From NCBI RefSeq assembly GCF_050624435.1, contig NC_134546.1, positions 16,143,001 to 16,207,000 of the forward strand: DNA of 64,000 nucleotides, read 5' to 3'. Below are positions 28,861 through 40,268 of this stretch, one piece after another. A model generated the notes under the pieces. The model made no database searches. It was not told the origin of the DNA and worked only from the letters and a program-made list of their open reading frames with translations. Each line of letters begins with the position of its first letter. Positions within the stretch are counted from its first letter, which is position 1. The position numbers and the translations under genes were made by a program. This DNA is from Tenrec ecaudatus. Its lineage: Eukaryota > Chordata > Mammalia > Afrosoricida > Tenrecidae.

Positions 28861-31800
28861 TTGCTGTGGATTAGCCTCGCAGACACAGTCCTTGGCTGAC
28901 AGGTTGTCTGCACACACACCAAAAAAACTTCTTTTGGTTGTTAGTTTTGCGCTTCCTCTTGGCAAGTTTAAATTGTTGACTAAAGTAAATTAACTTTAAT
29001 CAGGACAAAACATTTTTGTTTTATAAATTTAAAACCTTTGTGTGGTATTTTTAAAAGAACATTGAGTGGTTTTATCCACAAACTTGAGATTTGGATGGAT
29101 TGAGTGAATACATTATTAATCTGACCTGCCACGGCACTTGAAAAAAGGGTAAGCTTTGGAGGTGGGTTTCTTTGTGTTTGTGCTTTTGTTTTTACTGTAA
29201 AAGTAAAAAACAATTTTAAACAACTTATGCAGAAAAAGTCTGGTTTGGTTTTCAGTTCTACTGGTTTAATTTTTTGTGCTGTCTTTTCATGTTGCCTCCG
29301 AAGATCTATTGCCTTTCTAAGTTTTTGTTTTATCTTCTTTGCAGTGTTTTTAAAATAGATAACGTGTCAAGCTCTGTGTCTTTGTTAAAGGACTTTGTGA
29401 TATTCAGGAACCAGGATGTGTTTTTGAACAGGTAATTAATCTTTGCTTCCAAAAAACACATTGTAAGTTCAGTCCGTAAAAGGAGTTTTTCTTTACTTTT
29501 TTCCCCCGGTAATTATTTATATTTTCTCTTCTTTAGATGGGAATTAATGGTTTAGAAGGAAATTGATTCATAAAAAAATATGTAGGCGTGTGTTTGCATC
29601 TAATTAAAGCTCTGAGAGGGGTGGGGGGGGGGGCGTCAGGCAAGCACCTGAATGGTTTCACTGTAAGCGGAACTTCTATTTAGCGGCATGGTACTGAGAG
29701 GGTTAAAATGAGCTCAAATAACCACTGTTTAAAGTGGCTGTCTCCTCCTTCCCCGTGGAATGCGGTCACATTGGTCTTTGGTTAATGCCCAGGTTACCTC
29801 TGAGTCACACTTTTTGGCTGCTCAGTGTCTCTGACTTGCTGTGCAGGAGCTTTCTGTACTGCGGAGCGCCCTCTCTGTGCTTGGTGGCTCTGTAACATCC
29901 CTGATTCCACCTGCACTCCAGAATCTTTTAGTAAAATGAAAAATTCTCTGCAGTGACTCCAAGTCCCACCACTGCCTTGCCTGAATCTGTCTGCTGTGGG
30001 CCCTATCCCTGATCCCATGTAGGCAGGAGCCACCCCCCCACCCCACCCCCATCCGCCGCATCCATGCAGAGCACAGAGTGGTCGCAGATGCTGACTGCCT
30101 GCTCTGCACAACTCTGGTCAAGTCCCTGCTTTTTTTTCTAAAGTAAGTGCAGATCACTCTCATTCGGCTTACATACCCCATTACAAATTGTTAACTAGCA
30201 TTTGCCAGGACCTGTGGTTTTCACCAAAGACACTCAATGAACTCAGGACCATAGGAAGACAGAAAAGTCGCTTTCTCAACCAGAAAAGACGTGCCTTGAA
30301 TTTCACTTATGTTCTAACTCTCATGCATTGTTTGTGAAGTCTGCAAAAGGTTGCCTGAAAGCTAAAATGCGTGTGTAAATGTCCTGTCTATCTGTAAATC
30401 AGACTAATTATAGATTTCTCTCCTTAGCAGGAGTACCTTTTGCTAAGTATAAAAATAATACTGCACAGCTTGGCAAAGAAAATAATAAATTCTGTAGAGT
30501 TTTCACTTATCATAAAATTATACAAAAGGAATGGCATTGATTATGCTGTCTAAGGCCACATTAAAAATATTGTTAATAATTCTGTCACTATTGTTAATTG
30601 AGATCCTCATAAAAATTGTTCTAAAACTACGATGCAATATTTGTAATGATGTGACCAATGCTATTTAGAATTATACAGAATCTCCTTATTTGGCTAACAC
30701 TAAAAAACTCATAACCTAATGGGAAGGTGGGTTAGCCCTTCCTCAACCTCTTCTTCTGTTTCCATCTTTTGTTCTCCTGAACAGTGGGACTCATAAACGT
30801 TGTTTGCAGCAACACAGCCAGAGGTCAGAAAAGGCCACATTATTTACTTGATGGTTTTCTGAAAAGAACATGAAAAGTTAAAAGTTTTATTCTTAAAAGT
30901 TATCCTTGGTTAATCTTGTCTAAAATGGCAAAAAAAAAACATGTAAATTTTAAGCTAAGGGGGCAAAAAGGCCCCTTAAACCTCTCAGGCAGAAACTCTG
31001 CTGCTTGGTTAAAGTGACTGACAAAAAAAATCAAAGTTGCTGAAAAAGTGCCTTTCCCTGGCTTAAATCACTCAAAGACCTGAGGCCTTATTTTGTGTCA
31101 AATTGTTTCAGTAAGGGTTAAAATAAAATGAATAAAAATTAAATGACTGCTTAAACACTAAGTTTAGGATCTGGCTTTATGAGGTTCATACTATTTTTTT
31201 CTGACTAATGTTATTAATACAATCATTGATAATAATTGAAAAGTAAAAATAAAGAGTTTGTAAGCCTACTTGCTTTCGGCCATCAATTTGATGAAGATTG
31301 CTGTTGACAGAAGAAAAAGGAACCTTTTTGGCTTTTCAAACTTTAAACCAGTGGTTTGAGCCTAAGGAAAAAAAATAACAAACAATTGTAAACCATGAAG
31401 GAACTCTCATCTCTAGGACTAAGCATTAAAAGGAAGGCTGTAAGCAGCCTGACAGGCTTGCTCAGAGACCACGTGGGTCCACTTGTTGCCTGGGAGTGGC
31501 TAGAAGGGCATCAGTAAGAACACGGGTTCAGTGTGGTCACTAACACCTATGAACCTGGTTCACAGGAACTAAGAGAGCAGGTTGGCTTAAGCTCATGACC
31601 TAGCGCGAGAGGGCTGAAAGTTGTTTTGTTTTTTTAAATTGTAACAGGGCCCATGGTCAAAAGGCAAAGCAACCAATGGCATCCTGGTGGAGCCAAGTGA
31701 GGCAGCCCACATTGAGTTCATCCAAACCCAACCACCTGACGGGAAGATTTTTGAGCCTGTAAATTGGTGTCTGTTGCTGCTGACTTTATGGACGGCCTGT

Positions 31801-32339
31801 CCTGATTTGACTTGGCTTATGGACGTAGGCTCACAAGGTTCCAATCGGAATAGAGACTCTTCCCATCAAAGAACATGCTTGTCTCCTCAAAGCACTGGGT
31901 TAATTAATATAAGTAGGCAGTTGTAAAAGCTGAATGTCCCAAATTGGGGGGATGAAGGCATAAGTTAACTTCTTGTTTTGATCACTTATAAAAGTTTGTT
32001 TCAATAAGGCTGGTGCATTTCACACTGTGTGTGTTTTAGTTCTATATTGTTAGAACCATTGTCCTTGTTTGGAAACTGGTATGAGGCTAAAAAGTTGTGT
32101 AGTGGTGTCATTTTAATCTGACACCCACCCTTGGCTGTTCCAGGGACACGTGCAGGCAAAGACTCACAATCATAATTTGCTTGTTCTTGCAAACCTTACA
32201 GATTGTCCAGCACCACCTCCACTTGTTCTTGAGGAAGGCAGTCCCCCAGCCACCAGCTAACAGCCTACCTGGCCACCCATCCCGACCCAGCGACTGTGTC
32301 CGATTCAAGCAGCTCATGCCCACTGGACAGATGCCACGT
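28861..32339 (+). pseudogene. ERV gag-pol region, eroded
   Basis: No gag or reverse transcriptase motif can be read with confidence. The region is heavily mutated and has probably lost much of its length. I list it only as the interior of the provirus. Confidence 0.4.
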
Positions 32340-32460
32340 GAATAAAGGCCCTTCACCATCACGCGCACAGCTCGGACCACGGTCAAGGTAAACAGACGTG
32401 CTGCCTGAGCTCACCACTAACATCACAAGGCTGCCCTGCCCAACGCAGAATGAAAGGTTC
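32340..32460 (+). pseudogene. pol 3' end (integrase C-terminus) remnant
   Basis: One frame reads a TTVKVNRRAA block followed, after stops, by HHKAALPNAE. It resembles the gammaretroviral integrase C-terminal pattern where a TxxKVDG strand precedes a W-H-HVK-A motif. Two of the stops sit where Trp is usual (TGG to TGA). The match is weak, but its place before env supports it. Confidence 0.5.
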
Positions 32461-32511
32461 ATTCTTCTGTAAAAGACCTCGTCAACTAAGAGTATCTCAG
32501 GTTTCTTAATA

Positions 32512-33392
32512 CGGTAGAACCCCAGTACCCGACTGTAACAGTACCGGACATAATCGGATTTTGACGCAAAATGTCAGAAAAGTTTGCATTGGAGCTTGAA
32601 CAAAACATCAGAATCTGATCCAACACCATGTGATTTTTGTAAACAAAAGCAGTTCATGTTTCAGTCACTCAGCTTTAGTTGGCGTTGTTAGGATGCGTTG
32701 CTTAAGCCTTTTGCAGCTCTGTTCCAAGCGTTTTGCTATAATTTTCTTAGTTTTTGTGGATTTTCGTACTGTTTTTGATAAAAAGCATGGTTCCTAAGAA
32801 AGAGGTTTTTTGGTTTTTTTTAAAGAATCATCATGATAAGGAACTGGTTAAACATGTTATCAATACTGTTGATGTTAATTTAGTATACCCTTTTAGAAAA
32901 CAGTTAAGAAAATGCCAACAGTAGACCACATTAGACAGATTTTTTTTTTTTTAGAGGAAGTCAGCCAGGTCCTAGGGACAAAAGGCAAAGAAGGGGGAAA
33001 ACTCCTGAACAGCAGCTACCAGTTGATTTGGTGGAAGGGGATTCCCCTTCCAAACAATGCCTCTCTCTCCATCCCTCCTCTCCACGTCCGTCCCTGTCCA
33101 CAGATCCAGATCCTCATCGGTGTCAAGGTAGGGGCCACACTGTAGTTGTTAAACACTTTTTAAATGTTGTGTTTCTTATTTAAATTATGTTAACTCTGAA
33201 CTTATTTACTTTGAAATTTCTGTGTAATGTTTTGTATAAAAAGGCAAGGTTAGGGTAAAAAAAATCGGTGGTTGAGAATAGATTAATCCATTTCCAGTTA
33301 TTTCTTATGGAAAAAATTGAGTCGGAACTCGACTGCATCGCATCTCGATGCGCCTTCAGGATGGATTAGCATCGAGGTCCAGGTTTCTACTG
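32512..33392 (+). mobile_element. Tigger-like DNA transposon nested in the provirus, internally deleted
   Basis: The left end CGGTAGAACCCCAGTACCCG follows TA at 32,510-32,511. The right end read in reverse is CAGTAGAAACCTGGACCTCG, an imperfect inverted repeat. Near the right end, in reverse, lie CTCAATTTTTTCCATAAGAA and AATGGATTAATC, motifs common to Tigger-type ends. A possible transposase start (ATGGTTCCTAAGAAAG) is at about 32,788, but the core is missing. Confidence 0.65.
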
Positions 33393-33394
33393 CA

Positions 33395-33785
33395 CATATA
33401 CTGCAAATTGTAATCAGACTATTAAAATGTTACAATAGGTCACACGTGGATTCTAAGGCCTTCCCAGAAACATGGTTTTCTTGCTCTTTTGGTCTTACAA
33501 CCTGCTTGTCGATTTATATGTGTAACATCCAGATATTTCAGATTCTGCAGCCTCAGATATCTCTGCACTCATCACCCAGAGTCTTGGCTTGAAAGACCTC
33601 TCCAATATAATTAATGTAAATATTAAGAGATTAAAAGCAACTATTTTAAAATTCCCAGAACTAATTAAGTGCTTAGTCAAAGTAGCCTTGTGGAATAAAC
33701 AAGGTCTGAATTTGTTATCTCTGAAATAGGGTAAACTATGCACTGTGCTTAAAAACAGTAATAATGATAATAAATAGCAATAATG
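33395..33785 (+). pseudogene. env transmembrane-subunit remnant
   Basis: A frame carries a heptad-like stretch and then, at 33,688-33,750, a segment resembling the conserved immunosuppressive-domain region of gammaretroviral TM proteins (LWNKQGLNLL for the family's LQNRxGLDxL, then a Cys-containing end). A TAG stop at 33,727-33,729 breaks it. It is non-functional and described for identity only. Confidence 0.65.
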
Positions 33786-33795
33786 ATAATAATCT

Positions 33796-34080
33796 ACCTT
33801 GCAAGTCTGGCTAGACCAGAGGATGTACACTGGTACAGATAGGAACTGGAAACGCAGGGAATCCAGGGCAGATGATCCCTTCAGGACCAGTGGTGAGAGT
33901 GGCAATACTGGGAGGGTGGAGGGAAGGGGGGGGAGAAAGGGGGAACCAATCAGAAGGATCTACATATAACCTCCTCCCTGGGGGGATGGACAACAGAACA
34001 GTGGGTGAAGGGAGACGTCAGACAGTGTAAGACATGACAAAATAATAATTTATTAAAAAATAAAGTGTTGAAAAGAAAAA
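33796..34080 (+). mobile_element. LINE 3' unit, copy E, nested in the provirus
   Basis: From CTACCTTGCAAGTCTGGCTA to AGACATGACAAAATAATAA. It lacks the usual final 250 bp and ends in an A-rich run. Confidence 0.85.
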
Positions 34081-34156
34081 AAATAAGTTACTGGTCTTGC
34101 CACACCCTATTATTCATTATTAATGCATTACTAGAGTTCATCCCAAACTCGATAGG

Positions 34157-34277
34157 GTTGGGATCCCTGGTGGTGTCGTGATTATCCATTGGGCTGCATT
34201 CTTCAAGGGCAGCAGTTCGAAATCACAAGCCGCCCCTCAGAAGAAAGACTGGGCTTTCTACTCCCACACTGTACAGG
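34157..34277 (+). repeat. AfroSINE, 3'-truncated, nested in the provirus
   Basis: The head GATCCCTGGTGGTGTCGTG through TTTCTACTCCCACACTGTAC is present; the RTE-type tail is missing. Confidence 0.85.
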
Positions 34278-34377
34278 GGCTGTTAAATTGATATTAAAAA
34301 CTCAACATACAGCTCTATATTCAGAAAAGGTTGCTGATGAATTAACAGTTTGATTCCCGAAGAAAAACAGCAGGGAA

Positions 34378-34817
34378 TGAAACAGACTCGCACTAGTGAC
34401 TGTAACACCACCTTCCCCTTCACAGCTCAGAAAGTCCCGGTAATGAATGATTTTAAACGTACTCTTATGTTCTCAAAATCAGAACATTGTAATTAATGAT
34501 ATTGTTCCTTTTGATATTGTAACCAGGATATTACTATTTTTATTTTATTAACCAGGATGTCATCATCAATGCTGTGCCCTGTAACACTAACTTGAAAGGA
34601 CAATAACATTAATTTTGCTTTCTGCTCTGTCCATGCTTGCAGAAGTCCTAGACAAATGATAATCGAGTTTTTGCTTTTAAATATGGACTGAAATGTCCAC
34701 TTGAGACTGCAATCAAAGATTTTCTTTTAGAGTCTAGCAGTTCGGTTATAACCAAATAAAGACTCTTCTAAATTCTCGAGATCTTATAATGGCCGTCATT
34801 TATTTGAACCTGCAACA
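34378..34817 (+). repeat. 3' LTR of the provirus
   Basis: It starts TGAAACAGACTCGCACTAG right after the purine-rich GAAGAAAAACAGCAGGGAA at 34,359-34,377. It ends CTGCAACA and then AAAT. It aligns with the 5' LTR over its full length with many substitutions and small indels. Confidence 0.88.
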
Positions 34818-35329
34818 AAATGAGTCTGGATTTCCCTCTGCTGGGTGCTGGTTTGGGTTTATGTTTAAACAATATAAGACAGTATATTTAAAATCGTAAT
34901 TTTTTTTTACTATTAAATTACATTTGTTACTTTTTTTTTATATGCTATCAGCAATTTATTGGTCTTGCAAACTCTGTCATGCGATCTCCAGCTTGGTTAA
35001 AATAGTAATTTTACATCTTAGCAATCACTGAAAAAATATTTCCACTCTGTATTGTTTCTCTGGGGATTTTTTACACTCAAGTTCGGTCAGAAGGTCTAAT
35101 ATACCTTCATCTGAGATGCTAACCAACTAATAATCTTATCTAAGACCTGTTTTTCTTTTAAATTAAGTCAGTCTTACCAAAAATTGCTGTATGCATTAAA
35201 AACAATAAGACCCGAGTTCTTTATGTATATATCTTATGTGATACTAAATATAAGCCTGGGTTTAAGTTAGCCTTGCAAACTGGTTGGTTTGTGGAGTTCT
35301 TTCTTTTTCTTTTATTTATTTGTTTATTT
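34818..35329. other. Intergenic, unassigned AT-rich DNA
   Basis: Nothing recognised. Confidence 0.4.
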
Positions 35330-35402
35330 TTAAACATTTTATTAGGGGCTCATACAACTCTTATCACAATCCATACATATACGTACATCAATTGTACAAA
35401 GC
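35330..35402 (-). mobile_element. LINE 3' unit, short 3'-end copy
   Basis: TTTTATTAGGGGCTCATACA and CTTATCACAATCCATACATA mark the inverted 3' terminus; only about 70 bp remain. Confidence 0.85.
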
Positions 35403-36114
35403 AAAGCGTTCTTTCTTTTTCTCTGTTTCAGGTTATATTTCATGTTTTGCTGATTTTACCTTGCAGTTAAAATTTGACTATTCTTCAGTTAAAACTTAAA
35501 TAATTGTTCTGCATATTTGTGTAGAGTAAAAAGTATCAGAAATGAATATTCTGCTTTTAAGATTTAATAACTACTCTAAGAATTTTTTTTACTTTATTAA
35601 AATACTGAGTTTTATTTCCCATGTATATTTTTGTCTCCCCACCATTTCCATTTGTCTGACCACTGCTCCTCCTCTGTCCTGTCCTAACATTCCATATATG
35701 CTTTGAACCAAAGGGTGGGGCTCCGTCAGACACGGTAGGGAACGTTCTCACACTGCATCATGAAATGATGCCCAGATATCAACTGTGACAGAAATGGAGT
35801 GAGACGGAAAATTTTAACACACTGTGTAAACTATTTCCTTTAAGAGACGTCCTCCACTGCCCGTGAGTAAACTTGACTAGCCCCCGGTCAGTCATCCAGA
35901 GGCAATACTGCACATGGATTTGGCTGCCCTGTTAGGAAGAGAACCACCTTTTCCTATATTTGCTGCATTTTTATTTCAACGGCTTCTACAGAACTGCGTT
36001 CTCTCGGTGTCTCGGGAGATTTCTCCTGTTTTATGAAGGACTCTTGACTTTGGATCTTGGTGTTGATAGCTTTGGGTCTTTTCCATTCTAGTTTGATTTT
36101 GATGCTTTTTAATA

Positions 36115-37400
36115 TTGTTATTAAAAATCATGTTATTGGGGGCTCTTACAGCTCTAATCCAGACATCAATTGTATCAAGCACATTTGTACATATGTTGCC
36201 ATCATTATTTTCTAAACATTCACTTGCTCTTTGAACCCTTGGTATCAGCTCCTCTTCCTCCCACCTCTTGTGACCCATTGGTAAATTATAAATTATTATT
36301 TTCATATTTTTCATATCTCACACCAACCACTGTCTCCCTTTTCCCATGGTTTCTGTTGTCTCGTCCCTGGGCCTTGGGGGGTGTTACGTGACAATCACAT
36401 TGCGATCGGTTCCCCCTTCCTCTCCTCCTCTCCTGTGCTTTCCCCTACCCTCCTTGTATCGCTACTCCCACTTCTGTTCCTGGAATCTGTGTGTCGTGAC
36501 CTCATGTCTCTTATCTGTAACTATGTACATGCTCCAGTCTAACCTGCAGTGAAAGGCAGAACTGGGGTCATGATAGTGTGGGGTGAGGAAGCCTCAAGGA
36601 ACCAGAGGAATATTGTGTGTTTCATCGGTGCTATGCTGTGCCTTGGTTGACGCATTCCTTCCTTGTGACCTTTCTGTGAGGGGATGTCTCATTGTCTACA
36701 GAGGGGTTGGGGTCTCTGCTCTGACCCCCCTCATTCTCAACAATATGTGTTTTTGTTTGTTTGCTTGCTTGTTTTTTGGGGTCTTTTAATGCCTGTTACC
36801 TAATCCTGTGGACACCTCATGATCAATCTCACAGGTTGTTGTGCTTTTTCCATGTGTGCTTGTTGCTTCTCTTCCAGATGGCTGCTTGTTTAAATTCAAG
36901 TCTTTAAGACCACAGATGCTATATCTTTTCAAAGCCAGGCACCATCAACTTTCTTCATCACATTTGCTTATACGCCCGCTTTGTCTTCAGTGATCATGCA
37001 GGAGGGTGAGCATCACAGAATGCAAGGTTGTTGGAACAAAGTGTTCTTGAGTTTAGGGAGGGCTTGGGCAGAGGTCTAGATTAGCTACCTCAGTTTATTG
37101 CCATATAAATATATGCACATAGCCAAATACCTCTATTTTTATGAATTAATGTATTTACATATGTACACGTTATGTGTATACCTCTATGCACAGCTTTGCT
37201 TCTGAGGTCTTTCTTCTGTTCCCTTTTACCTTCCTCCTTTTCCCACCGTCACACTCACCCTTCTTCTGGCTCTTGGTAATTCCTCTCAGCTACACTGCTG
37301 TTGTTCCAACACCCCCCTGATCTCTATGTCCTCCTCATTGTCAATTTTAATTCCCTAGTTGTTCCCCTGTCTGTGGCATTGCTTGCTTACCACCCCCTTC
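36115..37400 (-). mobile_element. LINE 3' unit, copy F, 3' part
   Basis: Inverted copy from the 3' terminus (TTATTGGGGGCTCTTACAGC) through CAGATGCTATATCTTTTCA and the AT-rich stretch near 37,100. It is broken at about 37,400 by an NPM1 retrocopy and continues at 37,906. Confidence 0.85.
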
Positions 37401-37905
37401 ATTTTTGTGCATTTTCGCAGGAGTATCCCATATAGATTTCTTCACTGGAGATATTTCTTCAGTTTCATCATCAAAATCATCATCTTCAGCAGCATTAAGT
37501 TTTACTTTTTCTGTGGACCTTGTTAACACTGTAGGGGCAGACCGCTTTCCCAATACACTGCTGTTTCACACCCTCCTCCTCTTCATCATCTGACTCTGCA
37601 TCTTCCACCAGAGCTTCCAAATGCTCTTCACTAATATGCACAGGCCCCGAACCACACTCCAACCATAAGACCATGGTGGCATTAGTCCAAAGCCCCAAGG
37701 GAAGCTGGTAGGTGTAGAGACATTTTCAAAGTTGTCCACGTTACTTTAACTGGGCTGCCTTCATAATTCATTGCCTCGTCTTCAACAACGTGCAATTCAT
37801 CCTTTGGAACAGCACCTAAACTGACCGTTCTTACAGATAACTGGGGCTCATTTTCATCATATCCACCTCAAAGTGATCATCTTTGTTGGCCTTGGTTCTT
37901 CGTGA
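37400..37905 (-). pseudogene. NPM1P: NPM1 processed pseudogene, truncated
   Basis: Minus-strand frames match nucleophosmin without introns. In order they are [10 protein letters not shown] and [18 protein letters not shown], then CGSGPVHISEEH, DAESDDEEEEGVK, GKAVCPYS/GKRSAP, KVKLNAAEDDDFDDE and PVKKSIWDTPAK. Frameshifts and stops break it. The N-terminus and everything past the PVKKS block are missing. The long acidic tract of NPM1 is reduced to a few residues. It sits inside LINE copy F, so it is a younger insertion and not a gene. Confidence 0.9.
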
Positions 37906-38330
37906 TTCGCCCCACTGGGAGAGGGGGGTGCCAGATCAGACACACTTCCCAGACCGTGTTTCTGGTGTTGTCTTCTGTAACACTGTGCGCCCGTGAGGGG
38001 ATGACATGTCTCAAGCTGGGGCCGGCCCTACATTGCTTTTTTCATTGGCAGCTGTGAGCAGAGGATTGCCCTCCAGTCTTGGTGGGCATGGTTGAGGTTC
38101 CTTCTCTCCCTCTCCCCCTCTCTCTTCCTCTTAGTTTGTTCTCATGTGGACAGGACAGACCAGCCACTCTCCCTATCGTGTCTTCAGTGCTGTCCTCTGT
38201 AGCACATTCTTCTAAGGAGGCGTCAACATAGCTCGACCGGGTCCGACCCCACAGTCCTCTCTGCTCCATGCAGGTATGTTGTCCTCAAGGCTTGGCGCAC
38301 TGGACTGAGGTCTGGCCTTTCCCTTCCTTG
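37906..38330 (-). mobile_element. LINE copy F, 5' part with duplicated segment
   Basis: This continues the inverted unit upstream of the retrocopy. The CCTTGAGGACA...GAGGACAGCACTGAAGACAC block appears twice in diverged form (about 37,938-38,100 and 38,161-38,310), a tandem pair that copy A has only once. Confidence 0.65.
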
Positions 38331-38418
38331 TGGACACATAACAAGTACCCTCCCCTTGGGTGGATTAGTGCCCTGGTCCCCCAAAGCCATCGTCTCTTCT
38401 TCTTAAAAAAAATATTAT

Positions 38419-38450
38419 ACACACACACACACACACACACACATACACAC
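38419..38450. repeat. (CA)n microsatellite
   Basis: About 15 AC units with one T interruption, abutting the MITE end. Confidence 0.95.
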
Positions 38451-38534
38451 CATATATACTCGAGTATAAGCCGAGACACCTAATTTTACCACAAAAATCT
38501 GGGGAGTTTATTTCAGCATAAAAAATGTGCTGAA
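38450..38534 (-). mobile_element. pogo-like MITE, truncated
   Basis: CCATATATACTCGAGTATAA opens the copy. It then has GCCGAGACACCTAATTTTAC, and it stops after ATGTGCTGAA. This is the right half of the 22,097 MITE in reverse, cut off just before the other inverted repeat. Confidence 0.85.
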
Positions 38535-38536
38535 CT

Positions 38537-39763
38537 GAAGCTACAGCTCAGGGAGGGAGAGGAACATGTCTGATCGGAGCACACAGGAGCAAATGAAGGG
38601 GGAGGAGGAGAGAGTGGAGCACATCCTGGCCCACTGAGCCTTGTGGATGATATCCCCTCTCAGAGCAGCCAATCCACAGAGAGGACCATATGGCCGCCCC
38701 ACTATGAGACACGACATCCCTCACTGACCCGTAGCCCTCCAGGGGACAACACAGGAGACACAATGTGGGAAGATTTCACCTGATCTGATTCCACTACACT
38801 GAGGCAAAACACTAAGGGTATGCAACAGAACAGAAAGGGAACAGACCAATGAAGTCCCCAGGGAATACCAAAAATAAACTTTGGGGCCAGACTTTGGCAC
38901 CCCATCAGAGTCGACTGGAAAACACTCCTAAAGGCCAACAAACAGCTTTGAACTAACTACAAGCTTTTCTTCTTTGTTGTTGTTGTGTTGTATTTTGTTT
39001 GTTTTTGTAATTGGCTTTTTGTTGTTGTTGTTTTTTCTTTTGTTGCTTGGTTTTGCTCTGTCTTGTTCTTGTGCATGTTATTATCTCCGCAGGTCTGTCT
39101 AAATAAGATAGGCCAGATGAACAATCTGGAGGAAAAAACAACAGGACCAACCCTTTCAGGCGGACGTGGGAGAGAGGGAAGTGGTGGGTAAGGAAGTGGT
39201 GTTAACAAACCCAGGGACAAGGGAACAACAAGTGATCCAAATCAGTGGTGAGGAGGGTGTAGGAGGCCTGGGAGGGCATGATCAGGGTAATGTAACCGCG
39301 AGGAATTACTGAAACCAAAATGAAGGTTGAGCATGATAGTGGCATAAGAGGAAAGTAAAAGGAAATAGAGGAAAGAGCTAGGAGGCAAAGGGCATTTATA
39401 GAGGTCTAAATAAAGGCATGTACATATGAAAATATATTTATATATGAGGATGGGAAAATAGATCTATGTGCATATATTGATAGGTTTAGTATTAAAGTAG
39501 CAGATGGATATTGGGCCTCCACTCAAGTACTCCCTCAATGCAAGAATACTTTGTTCTATTAAATTGGCATTCCATAATGCTAACTTACCTGACACAATCG
39601 CTGAAGACAAAGCTGGCACATAAGCAAATGTGGTGAAGAAAGCTGATGGAGCCCGGCTATCAAAAGATATAGCATCTACGGTCTTAAAAACTTAAAGGTA
39701 AACAAGCGGCCATCTAACTCAGAAGCAACAAAGCCCACATGGAAGAAGCACACCAACCTCTCC
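38537..39763 (+). mobile_element. LINE 3' unit, copy G
   Basis: It begins GAAGCTACAGCTCAGGGAG, the same starting point as copy A, and follows it to CACATGGAAGAAGCACACCA. The last 0.7 kb of the unit is missing. Confidence 0.85.
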
Positions 39764-40268
39764 TGGCCTTTAGGGTTTTCGCCTAGGAGGTGTGCTGGAC
39801 GGTACTGGTTGACTCCATTGGCTGAATTAAGCTCACCTGGACTCGACTGAGCCAACCCAAGTATACACCCCTGGCTTGGGCTTGAATTGGCACATGCCCC
39901 TTAGCCTGCATTGGCTTCCAACCTCCTGTCAGGGACCCTAGGCATAGAGAGGAACCCTCTATCCTGCTACTTAACATATACATTGAATTCCTAGATTATT
40001 AATCAAAAGGGTGAAATCAGGAAAAACATTCTAAATGTAGAGCTCATCACATGACTGAGTTTTCTGACTAAAATCTAGGTAGATCCCACTGTAAGAGTCC
40101 ACTTTGGATATGTACATGCAGCGTTTGTCACACAAAAATCCATTTTCTGGGGGAACTGCTTGTTTTCTATCAAAGATACAGTGAAATTTTAACAAAAGTC
40201 ACACAATTCAACTGATACGGGGTTAATCGTGTGACCTGTGTGGCCAGCCATTTCAGTCTTCGTCACAA
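39764..40268. other. Intergenic, unassigned
   Basis: No gene recognised. It could include flank of the LTR that follows. Confidence 0.4.

Larger units (their letters stand above)
27733..34817 (+). mobile_element. Decayed endogenous retrovirus (ERV1/gammaretrovirus-like provirus)
   Basis: Two related LTRs (27,733-28,190 and 34,378-34,817) flank about 6.2 kb. Both begin TG and end CA. The same 4-bp AAAT lies just outside each end (27,729-27,732 and 34,818-34,821), a length typical of ERV1 elements. A primer-binding site follows the 5' LTR and a purine-rich tract precedes the 3' LTR. Weak pol and env remnants are readable in order. A Tigger-like transposon, a LINE 3' end and a SINE are nested inside. 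Stops and frameshifts are everywhere, so nothing is expressible. Confidence 0.88.

Noticed and set aside
37347..37698. NPM1-like frames as a functional gene
   Set aside because: Frameshifted, truncated at both ends, intronless and embedded in a LINE.
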